A DNA stretch of 64,000 nucleotides. Source: Endomychus coccineus. Taxonomy: Eukaryota > Arthropoda > Insecta > Coleoptera > Endomychidae. Of this stretch, positions 32,220 to 44,115 are shown one piece after another. Position 1 is the stretch's first letter, and each line of letters opens with the position of its first letter. Both the position numbers and the translations under genes were made by a program. Under the pieces are notes generated by a model. That model ran no database searches. It saw only the letters and a list, made by a program, of their open reading frames with translations, and was not told where the DNA came from. The stretch is from NCBI GenBank assembly GCA_958510875.1, contig OY294070.1, forward strand, positions 14,871,631-14,935,630, in the 5' to 3' direction.

Positions 32220-34410
32220 ATATTATATATAGCCGCCAAACTACGTCGCCACCACCACACACTAAAAGTCCAGTGTTGCATCTCATCAAGCAATATTGTG
32301 CGAATATGATTCGAGCCATGGGCGGGGTAAGGAGAAATCTGGCCAGGCAGGTTAGATGCAACAGGATGAATTCCTTGTTCCGCGATAGCCGGTCTCGGTT
32401 TTTTGAATCTCCACCGCCCATAATTCCTGCCCACTGAGGTCGAGCAGTTCTGGAAAGGAGTGTACGAGTCACCGCGTCCAATTCTCCTCAACACCCCCTA
32501 GCACACAGCGAAATGTTTTGCGCTGAAATTCAACTTCCGCAAACAGAAGTCTGCGAGGATGAGGTCCGACAAGCTCTTGTCGGTACCAAAAACGTTGCTG
32601 CTCTCGGCTCTGACGGCATTATCATATGATGGCGGAAGAAATGTCCATCCACTCACCGCTGTATTCGACTCTTGGCTTAAAGAGGAGCGGCAAATTGCAA
32701 GCTGGGCTGTCGAAACGTATACTGTGCTGCTTCCAAAGAATGGAGACTTGTCTGATCCCAAGAACTACCGGCCGATCACTTGCTACAAGTTATTTTCACG
32801 TATCTTGTTTGCTAGTTGTTGAGATTGATCGGTCCTTTAATTAATAACATCAGCGAGCAGCGTGTGGCAAAGAAAGCCATGGAGGGTTGCTATCACTTAG
32901 AACTCCATACTCTGCAGGCGCAACCTTTCCATGGCCTGGATTGACTACCCCAAGGCATTTGATTTAACATCAGATCCTATTATTGTATTTGTTCCAATAC
33001 CTTGCGGTACCATGCCCACTGATGAGATGCCTCTCTGGAAGACATGTTTTGCCATCACGTATGGCGCACGACGAGTCTTGGCAGAATCGGTAACATTCAA
33101 GAGGGATGTTTTCTAAGGAGACTCCTTGAGTCCCCTCTTGTTCAACATCTCACTGCTGCCGCTCTCCATTGCGTTAAGAGGGACTCGTTTATATTACTCT
33201 GGACCATCGAACGACCGGAGGTATCAGATGACCCATTAGTTTTACATGGATGATCTGAAACTGTATGCCTCTGGAGAGAAAAACCTCTATCAAGCTCTCA
33301 ACGTGGTTCAGGAATATACACAAGCCGTAGGCATGGAGTTGACATCGGACGCAGTGTTTCATTTGAGGAGAGGACGATCTCCGAAAGTGCACGAGTATAT
33401 GCAGTTTTATCTCCCACCTTACCGGGGAGGTAGGGGACTCCTTAGTCTGGAGGATATGCATGGAAGTGCAGTTCTGAGTATAGCTTGTATAAAGTTCCTA
33501 GGAGTTTGGACCCCCTCCTGTGCCTTGTTAAAAGTCACAAATTGGCCGGAGTGGGGGCATTTATCGTTAAGGCAGCACAAAAAGCTGTGGAAGAACTTGG
33601 TCTCGAATTCCACGTCAGTCGAGAAATCCAATCAGAGGACAACCTCGAGTTTCAACTATCTCGCCTAAAAGCCCAGATAAATGCGGAGCAAGATCTTATA
33701 CCCAGGAGGCATGTTGACAAGCCGATACACGGTGTTTTCTACCAAAACCTTCCGTTACCTGAGGTCAGCCTGGCTTACATCCAAGACCGAGGAATTTGCC
33801 GCAACTTGTCAAGATGGCGTAATCAACACCTTGGTCTATCGCCGCAACGTGATGAGTGTGCAGGTTTCTGATGTCAGCCGCATAGCCTGTCCAAAGGCGT
33901 TTGAAACGCTTTTCTACCTGTTGTGTCGGTATGTCCGGCAGAAGCGGCTTCGGCGTACACCATCTAGGGCATTCGTACGGAATAGACCAAGAGCCGGTGC
34001 TACCTTACATGCCAGGAGATATTGAGTCCGTTGTCGGAAACGAAAAATGACGGATATACTGGAAATACCCGTTTCCGACCGTCAGGTCCATACAAGCAAA
34101 TATGCCCGATGTTGTCCTCCTCGATAAACAAACAAAGACTATGTATGTCATCGAATTCTCTGCTCCGGCAGAGAAAAACATGTCTTGGAAGAGGAGGAAA
34201 AATAGACAAAGTATCTCCTGTTCGAGCTCCGCACGCTATACCTAGGCCACAAGGTCGTATTAGTTGTTCTGATCATCCATGTTTTGGGCGGAATTCGGTC
34301 TTCGCTGCGTTCGAACTTGAAGATCATTCCGGTCTGTAAGAACTCGGTGCAGATCTTGATAGACCGGATGCAGAAGACAGTCATTCTGGGTTCAATAAGA
34401 CTACGTAGGG
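32220..34410 (+). mobile_element. R2/R4-type LINE with restriction-like endonuclease, decayed
   Basis: Landmarks occur in the right order in changing frames: EVEQFWKGVYESP (about 32,438), LLPKNGDLSDPKNYRPITC (RT block), MAWIDYPKAFD (32,931), YMDDLKLYASGEKN (around 33,243, catalytic Asp pair), YRGGRGLLSLED, AAQKAVEELGLEF, LPYMPGDIESVV, and the endonuclease motif PDVVLLDKQTKTMYVIEFSA (about 34,103), then GHKVVLVVLIIHVLGG. A YMDDLKLYA box and a C-terminal PD-(D/E)XK-like nuclease are characters of the R2/R4/Dong branch. Confidence 0.85.
32500..34410 (+). pseudogene. R4-type LINE polyprotein gene, multiply frameshifted
   Basis: The reverse transcriptase, linker, zinc-binding region and endonuclease are spread over at least six frame changes, with internal stops (for example TGA after VVGNEK at about 34,050). 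Part of the RT palm after AFD is scrambled or deleted. The endonuclease keeps the PD...EF pattern expected of the catalytic acidic residues; the family cleaves one DNA strand to prime reverse transcription. The final block ends IRLRRAH with a TAG near 34,408. Clearly inactive. A shorter copy lies at 42,925-43,680. Confidence 0.82.
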
Positions 34411-35389
34411 CACACTAAAATGAGTATATTATTGGTTGTTTTGATTCAGAATCTGCCTTGAAGGATCTCACATTAACGCACATTTATCCATATTTCTATA
34501 TTAATATGAACTATTCCGTGTTTTGTATGCCGGTCCGTTCTTGTGATAAACGATCGAAAAATTGTGTATGTAGATGTGGCAACGTTGCAAATAAGAATTC
34601 GAGTAGTAGCTATTTAGCATGATCCTCGAAAGTTGCGTTCTCGCGTAGGTCGAGCGAGTCGCGAGGGAAAATCGCCTTATTAGGCATTCAATTAAAAATA
34701 AATAAAAATTAGCTCGTGTTCTTTAGCGATGTCAATTTGTATTTTTCCAGGTTTCTTAAATGAGAGAACAAATACTGAATTTATGGCATATTAAATGACA
34801 TTCGGTTAATTTCACGACTGAAGGGGCGCATTTTGAATAATTCATTCTCCACTATATACATTGGCGCTCAAAAAAAAAACGAACCTAATTATAAATATTA
34901 CTTGCTGTATTTCCTTCAATTCTCGGAAACAAACGTAGCGCGCTGAAAGAGCTGAAAATGAATCGTAATTGGACCCGTCAACGCCAAACTATTGAATTTT
35001 TTCTTGTCGACCCGAGTTTCATGAGCCTTGTTTTTCATTTCGTCTACAGTATGAGTGTAAAAATCCATGGACATTGCTAGTTAAATATTTGATTAACTGC
35101 GGCTTCATCTCTCTGGGTAGGTCTGCAAGACTTCCCGATCTAATTTCGTTAAGGAAATTCTGTATTGAGTTCAGAGATTGATCTGTTGCTCAGAGTCCTC
35201 ATTAGGACCATTGCACCCCCTCCATAGGGGACGGGGCTCCAGTGTGTTTCTAGCTTTTCAACTATCCCAGATGTTGAACCTGTTCACCTGGTGGTATTAC
35301 ATATTTCCAACTGTTCTCCCGTCGGTTCTTGTATCGCGAGAACTGTATAATCAATGCGTGGCACTGTGACTTACATTCTTAAGGGGACA
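34411..35389. other. No recognisable gene
   Basis: No domain recognised. Contains the word CTATCCCAGATGTTGAAC (about 35,262), which recurs at 36,178. Confidence 0.5.
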
Positions 35390-36140
35390 TTTGCTTTCAG
35401 GCAGATGATGTTGGAACATCTAGGTTCGCCAAACATTTTCGAAAGTGGTAGCTATATGGCACGTCTGCCTCTGACGAGCTCATGAGAAAAGCGAAACAGA
35501 TGACTAATGGTCACTGTTCAACCTGGAGAACCAAAACATTTTCTTCATTGTCAAATTAGTTCACAGCGAACAGACTTATCCTTATCATAGATTAAATCAA
35601 CTAAATAATCTCCAGTAGACGTGAACCGCCAGAGAATAATTTGGATTGCGTCACTTTTCTGGGTGTCACTTTCCTAAATGTCATTCTTGATAGATTACAA
35701 ACTTGTTAAGATCATGTAAACTACATTTCTCGTAAACTGTCAAGAAAGATCTATATCGTGAGAAACCTCGTTGGCAAAGTTACACAAGAAGTACTCCTGC
35801 CACCACATTAGGCCCTTTTTGAATATATTTATACATACTCTTCCTTTTTCTGGGGTCATAACTTCAGAGAAGGTTCCTGCAATGCAGGATATAGGGATAA
35901 AGGAAAGGAAAAATTTACAATACCTCTGATTATAACTGTACCTTCAATGTATATATTATAGATATACCTAATCTATGAAAAAATAAATATTCAAGAATTA
36001 CAACACATAGCGACCAACATTCACAAGATTCCCGAAGCAGGGATCATTACTTGAGTAGTCATACTAGATTAACTCTTAGTAGAAATGCTTATAATTGTTA
36101 TGGTGTAAGTTCCTTGAGCAAAGTGATCGCTAATATTCAA
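35390..36140 (+). pseudogene. LINE reverse-transcriptase C-terminal fragment
   Basis: Begins FQADDVG (the ADD catalytic box, about 35,397), then SASDELMRKAKQ, a degraded FLGVTF thumb motif (about 35,660), VRNLVGKVTQEVLL and FFWGHNF, ending ITVPSMYI and SSHTRLTLSRNAY. The order is that of Jockey/CR1-like LINEs without RNase H. Several frameshifts and stops. Start and end are set by where similarity to the family pattern becomes unreadable. Confidence 0.65.
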
Positions 36141-36179
36141 CATCTATCATCAAAATGATTCTAGTATGTGTGCATCTAT

Positions 36180-36560
36180 CCCAGATGTTGAACAAACCAG
36201 ACCACAGCACTCGGAGGAGTTTCTCTAAAGCTGGCCATGCTCGACCCGAGTCAATGCCCTCTATGTACACAAGGTTCGAGCCCTCGATCGTGACGTCACA
36301 AGCCAGAGACTTTGTTACAGCTGGACATCGACAGTAAAACAAAAGTTTAGTTTAGTTTTTTAGGACATATATAAGGACTTCCTGTTTGAACGGGGTTGTC
36401 AGACGTGAACTGAGTCCTTAGTGGCACCCCATTGTCTGTCTTCTTATGGATCTGTTGGAAATTTCTAACAATATGTTATTCAAATTATGCTCATTGAAAC
36501 AACAGGAATTTTTTTTTATTCCGTGAGCTGTGTGTGCCATGCAATATGTGTTGGTGTTGT
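36180..36560 (+). repeat. Dispersed repeat E, copy 1
   Basis: Matches 37,945-38,304: shared words are CGGGGTTGTCA, GTGAACTGAGTCCT, CACCCCATT, TGGATCTGTT and ATTCCGTGA-CTGTGTGTG. The earlier halves share GAGTCAAT, CAAGCCAGAG and TTTTTTAGGAC. Class unknown; no coding content. Confidence 0.75.
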
Positions 36561-36769
36561 TAATTTATTTAAAGCCGAACCAGATTTCCGCGTATCTAAC
36601 CAATTTAACAAGTTTCTCGATTCCTCGATACCTTTGACGATAGGTTTCTGAAAGATGCCTCTTAATCGTTGCTCATTAAGGGGAGTTTTTTTAATTCATT
36701 ATTTTCCACCAGTTTAATATAATATTTATGAACCAATTTGAAGTAGAGCTTGAATAAACAACTTTTATA

Positions 36770-37338
36770 TTTACAACGAAAAAATCAGTACATTTGATGT
36801 ACAGGCTTATAATATAAAGGCTTCAATTTATCCTTCCAACTCACTATACCTATATGAAACCAATGAAACTGAAATCAAGGAAATAAATGATAATCTGAAG
36901 AATACAAATGCCATTGTCAATAACACAATTCCTATTAAATTCATAAAAAATGTCCGCTAAAACATATAATTGACGTCTCTTTTTTAAACGGAATTTTTCC
37001 AGAATGTCTAAAATAAGCCATAATTTTACCTATGTTAAAAAAAGCTGATTCCACCGATCTGAACAACTATAGACCGATTGCTCTTCTGAATAATATAGCA
37101 AACATAATAGAAGTGTTATTTCTTAATCTATCCAAAGCTTTCGACTCTGTAAATCATGACAGACTACTTAACAAAGTATTCTGTCTAGGTGTCAGAGGTA
37201 TTGCTTATAACCTAATTAAAATTTCAAATAGAAAACAGAAAATAGTGATTACAAATAACAGTCATGCGTCTCATTTAGACTGGAGTTGTACATTGCAGGG
37301 AGTTCCACAGGGCTCAACATTGGGACCTTTGCTAGTCA
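36770..37338 (+). pseudogene. LINE reverse transcriptase with internal deletion
   Basis: SLYLYETNETEIKEINDNLK (pre-RT region, about 36,845), then stops, LKKADSTDLNNYRPIALLNN (RT block 1), a jump at NIANIIE of about 100 missing residues to VLFLNLSKAFDSVNH (block 3), then GVRGIAYNLIK and LQGVPQGSTLGPL (block 4). Similarity stops at about 37,338, before the ADD box. Jockey/CR1-like. Internal deletion, stops and 3' truncation make it a relic. Confidence 0.82.
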
Positions 37339-37944
37339 TGTTTACATGTTGCCATTATCGAGTGTTGCGATCTGACCCACTAGTTGATCGTCCCACCAAC
37401 CCATCGTTGGTTCAGAACCTATTAGGGGTTCCATATTTTGATTATGAATCATGGCGCTTAGCAATAATTTCTCAAACATCCATTCCGGGTTACTCATTCA
37501 AAATCTTGCTAACAAGGCAAATTAGTTTATTATAGAACTTCAGTAATAGTGACCCTACAATTTGATTGATCATATCGTAAAATATACAACTCACGTTGTA
37601 ATTACGCGATTCTGACGTAAATAATATTATGCTAATAAACAATCGACATTCTTTTAAACACGTGCGAACACGTTCATGTGTGTAATTTTTGTAATTACCG
37701 GGAAGTGTGAGGATGATGTGTGGCATGCCCGATGTTATCTGAAACAAATGAGCGACATGTAGATTAACTGCCCAGCCTACCTAATATACAATTATATAAT
37801 TGATTTCCTACGCCTACTACTTCCAATATCATCGATCCACGAAGGTGCAACGATGCAATGGATGTAGAATCATGTCATAGTTAACGAGATAACTAATATA
37901 TAGGTATATTTGATTGGATCCGGTTATTTTATGGGTGGTGCTAC
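37339..37944. other. No recognisable gene
   Basis: No domain or repeat recognised after the point where the LINE stops. Confidence 0.5.
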
Positions 37945-38304
37945 TACGTTGAGAAATGCTGCATTAAAAACAGTATTCGACTTGTCCTGGAGTCAATACA
38001 AGTGCTGCCCGCCCGATCTTGACTTCGCAAGCCAGAGGCTATGTTGAAACTTGTCACCCGTTCGTTACAGCACAATGTGCAATTTCATCTATTTTTTAGG
38101 ACGTACATAGCGACTTCCAGTTTATACGGGGTTGTCACACGTGAACTGAGTCCTAGTTGCACCCCATTTGTTTTTTTAATATAAAAAACCTGTCTCCTAA
38201 TGGATCTGTTTAAAAATTTCCTAACAATATGTAATTTAAATTAAGCTCATTCAAACAATACAAAATTATTTCCATTATTCCGTGATCTGTGTGTGACCAT
38301 GCCG
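37945..38304 (+). repeat. Dispersed repeat E, copy 2
   Basis: Second copy of the repeat at 36,180-36,560, interrupted at its 3' side by the insertion of mariner B5 at the TA at 38,305-38,306. Confidence 0.75.
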
Positions 38305-38306
38305 TA

Positions 38307-38390
38307 CAAGGGCAAGGCGAAAAGTCCTTGAAAAATTAAACAACAAATGATTTATTTGGTCAAAACCTATTTTATTTCTCAACATCCAAT
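38307..38390 (-). mobile_element. Mariner B5, one end only
   Basis: CAAGGGCAAGGCGAAAAGTC after a TA, then AATGATTTATTTGGTCAAAA and TATTTTATTTCTCAACAT, matching the low-coordinate ends of copies B1 and B3. Similarity ends at about 38,390; the rest of the element is gone. Confidence 0.85.
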
Positions 38391-39995
38391 TTCTTTGAAT
38401 TTTGAATTAACTCTTAACAGTCATAAACACAAATACTGTTGTTGCAAGTAACGTGTTATTGCACGTACTAATTGTATGTAAAAGTGAGGATAAAATCAAG
38501 GTATTTGCAGAATATCTATCCAGACCTTTCCTTGCAAGTCGTCCGCAATGTAATCTGTTTCGATAGAAAATGAAATTTTAAATTTTGATCATCAACGCAT
38601 TACTTAGGACGCCATATTGCAACGCACTTTATTCAGTCGTAACACTTTTATACACCCTTATTTTCAGGTAAAAACACTTTCCAATCACACATTGACATCT
38701 AGTTAACAGATTCAACATATAATTTGCCACAACAAGCAGTTAAAACTAGTATTCATCAACTGAGACACTGGCCATGCGCCATAAAATAAGGTACTGTCTC
38801 TTCTCCAAGCTTTTTGTTAATGACGTCACACTTACATTTGTAGTCAACGCTTAGGCCTTGTGTTATAGAGGGCATTGGTACTCTTCACATGTTTAGAAGT
38901 TCGTCTCCCAAACTTACGCTGTCAGATTCTATTCCGAAGAGTTGCTGTTCGTCTGATGGATGATGTCATACTTACTTTTCACAAATTTTCAAGAAAAATT
39001 CCAATGTCTATCTCTTCTCTCAATAATCCACCTCTGGCTCGTACACTGTTTTACGAACATTATAGGTTTTCCTCTCTTTTAGTCCAAATTGAAAAAATGC
39101 CTTCTGGATCTGACCCTTCCTCATTGTGTGTACATTACGAAATTGCAATAAACATTTCAATAAGAGGAGCGATGTTTAGGAAAGTAATAGTATGTTATTT
39201 GTTTGAAATCATTAGCATTTAATCGGTCCTATTTCAGATATTTTATCATTGATATTCATCAGCTACAATAATTACTTTACCATTTTTATTAGCACGACGA
39301 GCCGTACAAATGTATTACGGTGATAGAATGATAGATAACAGAAATAGATTAGTGAACCGGGACAAGCAGGCCTACGTTAATAAAACAGATCTGCTCTATA
39401 CATTTTATTTTATGGTTTTTTTTTTTGTAATTAACTTAGCGAAACATATATGCAAATGAAATGTCGATAACGGCACAAAACATAAGGTGTAATGTTGAGT
39501 AAATGAGAATGCAACGGTCAATTTAATTCAAATTATTGGATGTTAACAGAACTATAAATTAAGTGTCCCTGGTGATGTCCTTCGTTGTTTGTTCAATTTA
39601 TCAGGCGGCGTTTAGTTGGGAATAATTTTTGTTTTCCATTAATTTCAGAATTAATTTCTCTTCGTTATTTTCACACGAGGATGCATTTTCATTATGTCCT
39701 ATTAGCATGTAATAGATTAGATTAGGTCGAATTAGATTAGGGGTGTTGCCTACTGCGTCCTTAAGAGACTGGAAGTCCGGATGCTTGCAGCATGCTCTGA
39801 TGTGGAAAATTTTCTTAATCTAACAGCTCTTGTTGACAGGTAATCAAAATTAGCCAGCCCAAATGCATGCACCTTTGTCACCACCTTCATTGTCGGTAAA
39901 GCGCTCCACATGCCTGCTATTCCGCTTCAGTGAGGCGCTTCTCAAAACAAACTGTAGACGCGTGGATATCACAAGACTGGGCAACCAGGAACAGT
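38391..39995. other. No recognisable gene
   Basis: One 115-codon frame (38,875-39,222) has no recognisable domain or splice context. The GATTAGATTAGG words at about 39,715-39,742 are a small local repeat. Confidence 0.45.
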
Positions 39996-40374
39996 TAATT
40001 ATTCGAATAGCCAGTTATTCTAAAGACAATTATTCGATGAGCCTGTTTTAAAATGCAAAAATGATTGAGAAAATGGTTTAATAATACTTGTGATCTAGGT
40101 CAAGGAGAATCAAATGTGTACAAAAAAGGAACATCAATCAGTAAATCACATTTCAAATATTAGCAAAAATATGTGACCCGTCAAAAGTTCACCAAACTAA
40201 CCTGCGATAACCTTGCCGCTTGGAGTTCTAACCTATACAGTCGTAGCAAGCAAAAACCGTTACCGAGGTCTCAACTTCATTTCAGGTAATGAGTAGATGA
40301 AACATTAATTCCATCTTTTGGTAATAATAATAATAGTAACGCAGCATTCGAATAATTGTCTATTCGAATAATTG
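39996..40374. mobile_element. Candidate MITE with double inverted repeats
   Basis: AATTATTCGAATAG (39,997-40,010) matches CTATTCGAATAATT (40,360-40,373) in reverse complement. A second pair, GACAATTATTCGA (40,025-40,037) and TCGAATAATTGTC (40,348-40,360), lies just inside. The roughly 380-bp interior is non-coding. Neither a target duplication nor a superfamily could be settled. Confidence 0.6.
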
Positions 40375-40837
40375 AGGAGGGTTCATGCAAAAGCAGATGT
40401 GTCCATTTCTAACACAAATCGATTTTTTTCAAATTTATTCTCTTTGGTACGATTTTTAGGGCTTGCAAAACCAGGCAGAAACACCGTTATTTGTCAATTA
40501 AACCTATAGTTCAATCAAAGTAAGACATACTCAAATGAAATTTAAAAGTAATCAAAACAAGACAAATCCCATCACATCTGTTCTTCGAGTTAACAGTTTT
40601 ATTTCAAAACAATACACATCCTCACATAATTTTAATCGGTTTATGTTCAGTTCAAGAGTTGGACAAACAGGACTGGATTCTTTACAATGTCGAAGAGCTT
40701 CCGAAACTTATAATAAAGTCACAGGGACTGAATAAAATGTTTGCAAAAAAAATTCGTGTCCGGTAAAGGTGCCACAATAAAATATAAGGGTTGTCCTTTT
40801 TTTTCGCTTCCAAAACGTTTCCATAAATATTCACCTT
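40375..40837. other. No recognisable gene
   Basis: Nothing recognised apart from short AT-rich tracts. Confidence 0.5.
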
Positions 40838-42007
40838 GCTGAAGGTGAAAAGTCCTTGAACAATGAAACAAGAAATGATTTATTTGGTCAAAACTTATTT
40901 TATTTCTCATCATAATCTCCTTGTAACCCGATACACTTCGTCCAAACGTTTTTCAAATTTTTCGAACCCTTCCAAATAATACGATTTCGGTAATGCTTCA
41001 AAATAGGCGTTTGATTCAGCGATGACCTCATCTTTGGAGCCAACTCTCTTTCCGCCAAACCATTTCTTCACGTTTGGAAATGGATCAAAGTCGCAGGGGG
41101 CCAAATCTAAAGAATATGGTGGATGACGAACCAATTCGTAGCACAATTCATGCAATTTTGCCATTGCGACCGTGGACCTGTGCGCCGGTGCGTTGTTCTG
41201 GTGGAAGAGCACTCGTTGCTCGGCCAAATGGGCTTTCGCTCAAAATCGGCGTAGAATCGATCCAACAACTCAGCATAAAAATGGCGGTAATCGTTTTGCC
41301 CTTTCCAAGGTAATCAATATGGACGATACCTTGGACATCCCAAAAAACTGTCGCCATGACTTTGTTGGCCGATAAACCCGCTTTGACATGTTTCGGCTTC
41401 GATTCGCCAGGATAAGTTCACTGTTTCGACTGTTCTTTGGCCTCTGGTGTGTTGTGATGGATCCATGTTTCGTCCATGGTTACGAAACGGCGCAAAAAGT
41501 TCTTATCGCGCTTGAACATCGCCAAACACTCCTTTGATGTTGTCAAACGGTCGCGCTTGTTGTCAACAGAGAGCAAATGGAACACCAATTTGGCAGATAG
41601 CTTTTTCATATTCAAAAGTGTTTGCAAAATTCTCCTTACCCGTTTGGTTGAGATGCCCATAGTCTCAGCAATCTCGTACACTTTAACAATAATTGTGGTA
41701 GTCATACATGCTAACACAACGAAAATCAGTAAACCACTTGTGAATCGTTCCAATCGATGGTGAAGAGTCCCCATAATGTTCAACAGGCGATGCTTTGGCT
41801 TGCATGATGTTTTTTCCACGCCAGAAATAATATTCAATCAAGGCGCGAAAAAATCTTTCGATTGGTGTCAAAACAGAACTGAATCACATATCAGTCTGAA
41901 CATTTTGATGCGTTCTAGTTAAAGATGGTACATCACGAATGTCTTAAGGGATTTTAGATTGTGGCACCATCTGTTTTATTTTTTAGGGACTTTTCAACTT
42001 GTCCTCG
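40838..42007 (-). mobile_element. Mariner B1, nearly full length
   Basis: The right terminus reads CAACTTGTCCTCG followed by TA (42,008). The left end GAAGGTGAAAAGTCC is degraded in its outermost bases. The element is about 1.17 kb, close to the usual 1.3 kb of mariners, and carries a broken transposase on the minus strand. Confidence 0.85.
40910..41880 (-). pseudogene. Mariner DD34D transposase, broken
   Basis: Minus strand: SIGTIHKWFTDF (N-terminal helix-turn-helix), YEIAETMGISTKRVRRIL (second helix-turn-helix), FVTMDETWIHHNTPEAKEQS with the first catalytic Asp, VMATVFWDVQGIVHIDYL, then LFHQNNAPAHRSTVAMAK, where the second catalytic Asp has become Asn, and SLDLAPCDFDPFPNVKKWF with the third Asp, ending RRL. 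Frameshifts and at least one stop (after EAKEQSKQ) break it. The same family was domesticated as SETMAR in primates; this copy cannot be active. Confidence 0.9.
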
Positions 42008-42009
42008 TA

Positions 42010-42924
42010 TAAGTAGAGAATTTAACACAATATCGCTTATATTAATTTTCGATTCTATCCCGGGATTTAGAAGGTGCTAATTTTTGAATTGCTTCATTTG
42101 CCGCAAGTCTTTATCTATATTTTCATGGTCGGAACTCATGTTTAGTAAATTGAAACAAACGCGTCAATGTTGACTGTTTGCAGAACACAAGTAATCAAGG
42201 ATCAGTATACGTCCAACCTTTGCATCGCTTGCGTTGGTGATATGAAGGATGAAGGACTATGGTGCACCATATTGATTTGGAACTCCAAGTTTTCTGATGG
42301 TATAATGCATCAGTTAGTAGACCAAGGAGAGTAAACACTAGACTCCAGGTCAGGCAGGGCCGAGGTTCTAAGGCTCTCACATCGGCCGGTATGAGAATCT
42401 AGTTGAACCGTGGCGTTAATTTAACGGATCCATAGTCTGATTAGAAGGAATTATACAAAATCCCGAGTACAATCACCTGTTGTGTGCGGTGTGCATATAA
42501 AAATAACGACTGCTTAACGAAATGCTCCTCGATGACAAAGTGTGGGGGTCCTTGCAAAACGTGATATGGCGTTCGGAGCGACACTTGCCTAATGATAGAA
42601 TTTGTCATCTTTTGTGCGGCGCGACGAATATCGGCGTCGTTATATATTTCAGTCGCGAGGCAAATTGTGAACGGACACGCCAAGGATTTTATGAAATACG
42701 CCACATTGATCGGCCACCTCATGTTTCCACCACTGTTGCTTATACATACTTGTAAATACCAGGCTTGCTGCTATTGTCTTCTAGTAAATCGTTGGAGATG
42801 GCCAATGTTGTCGTGTATCTAACTGTCCATATTTTTGTCTAGAAGAAGTCTAGAAACATCTTGTGGTAGCTACTGGATCCTTGGTGCATACCTCTCATTG
42901 TATTAACTGCTGGGATAGAATCAA
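42010..42924. other. No recognisable gene
   Basis: Frames of 76-93 codons at 42,441-42,822 overlap on opposite strands and show no domain. Confidence 0.45.
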
Positions 42925-43680
42925 TCTTGCATCGTAATTTTCATCAGAGCACCCATTTATTTTACAAGGATGACTTGAATCTGTATGCCTCTGAGGTGAA
43001 AAACCTCCATCAGGCTCCCAACGTGGTTGAAGAATATACACGAGCCGTAGGCATGGAGTTGGAATTGGACAAGTGCGCAGTATTTCATTTGAGGGGAGGA
43101 CGATCTCCGGAAGTCCAGGAGAATGTCCAGCTTGCCAACGGAAGCATCTTCAAACATATTGATACTGGAGAGACCTATCGATACCTGGGAATTGAACAGC
43201 GTCTTAATTGAGACGCTTCCCAGGTAAAAGTTGCTCTCCGCGGCAAGTACAGAAACCTTGTTCGAAAGATTTGGTCTTCCGAACTTTCGAGTGAGAACAA
43301 GGCGTCTGCAACAAATATGCTTGCCGTTCCATTCTTACTCCACTCTTTTGGATTGGTGAAATAAACGGTCGATGAGCTGTATAGACTCGACAAAGACCTC
43401 CGGAAAAAGATGTATATCCATCACAGTTTGCATCCTAGGTCGTCCGTTTCCAGCATTTATCTCGCACGTCACCGGGGAAGGATTCCATGGTCTGCATCGG
43501 AGTGTCGTTTTGAGTATAGCGTGTAAAGTTCGTAGGAGTTCGGACAGCCTCCTGCGCCTTGTCAAAAGTCAGGAATTGGCCGAAGTGGGGGCATATATCG
43601 TTAAGGCAGCACAAAAATCTGCAGAAGAACTTGGTCTCGAATTTCACATCAGACCACGTGGGTATGCTTATACGATATTT
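42925..43680 (+). pseudogene. R4-type LINE fragment, second copy
   Basis: Reads FYKDDLNLYASEVKNLHQAP (catalytic Asp pair), then RAVGMELELDKCAVFHLRGG, YRYLGIEQRLN, a TGA, VALRGKYRNLVRKIWSSEL, another stop, DKDLRKKMYIHH, and after a shift VKAAQKSAEELGLEFHI. It aligns with 33,243-33,640 of the longer copy. The sequence between the two reading blocks is better preserved here. The endonuclease part is absent. Confidence 0.82.
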
Positions 43681-43719
43681 CTTATCAAAGGTGTGTTTCA
43701 TCACTGATTAGTGGTGAGC

Positions 43720-44115
43720 TGTGGCTACCATTTGCCTTCCACGGTCCTATTGATATAAGTCTGTGGGCAGCTTTTGTTGCCGTACCTTTTATAGTCAGGT
43801 GGAATTGTTTCACCTTCATTAGCGTTTCAAGTGCGGCGGTGGGAGCTCTTTTCTTAGCTCCCGTCGCAGCACCGAGGATGAGTTTTCTCAGATGCTCTAG
43901 GATTGATTAGATCGTCGTGACCTCTGTTTATTTCCACCGTACCACCGAGACATATGTCAACCACGATTTAAGGATGAGTACGAATTTCCCATTATTGCCA
44001 GTATCTCCGCTTAGAGGATAGTGGCATGTTTTCCCATAGGTATGTCCATGGTTCTGCCTCTATCAGTGAACCAGATTTCATTGGTTGGTAGACCCGATTG
44101 ATTATTGTTTAACCA
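43720..44115 (-). pseudogene. RNase-H LINE fragments in reversed order
   Basis: On the minus strand NEIWFTDRGRT and MGKHATIL-x-AEILAIMGN (RNase H, 44,115 to 44,000) come first. They are followed downstream by EHLRKLILGAATGAKKR, PTAALETLMKVKQFHLTIKG and AAHRLI (43,900 to 43,730), the linker that normally precedes RNase H. Either two fragments were juxtaposed or the copy was rearranged. Stops and frameshifts throughout. Confidence 0.55.

Noticed and set aside
38875..39222. A 115-codon gene
   Set aside because: Biased composition, no domain, no neighbours to support it.
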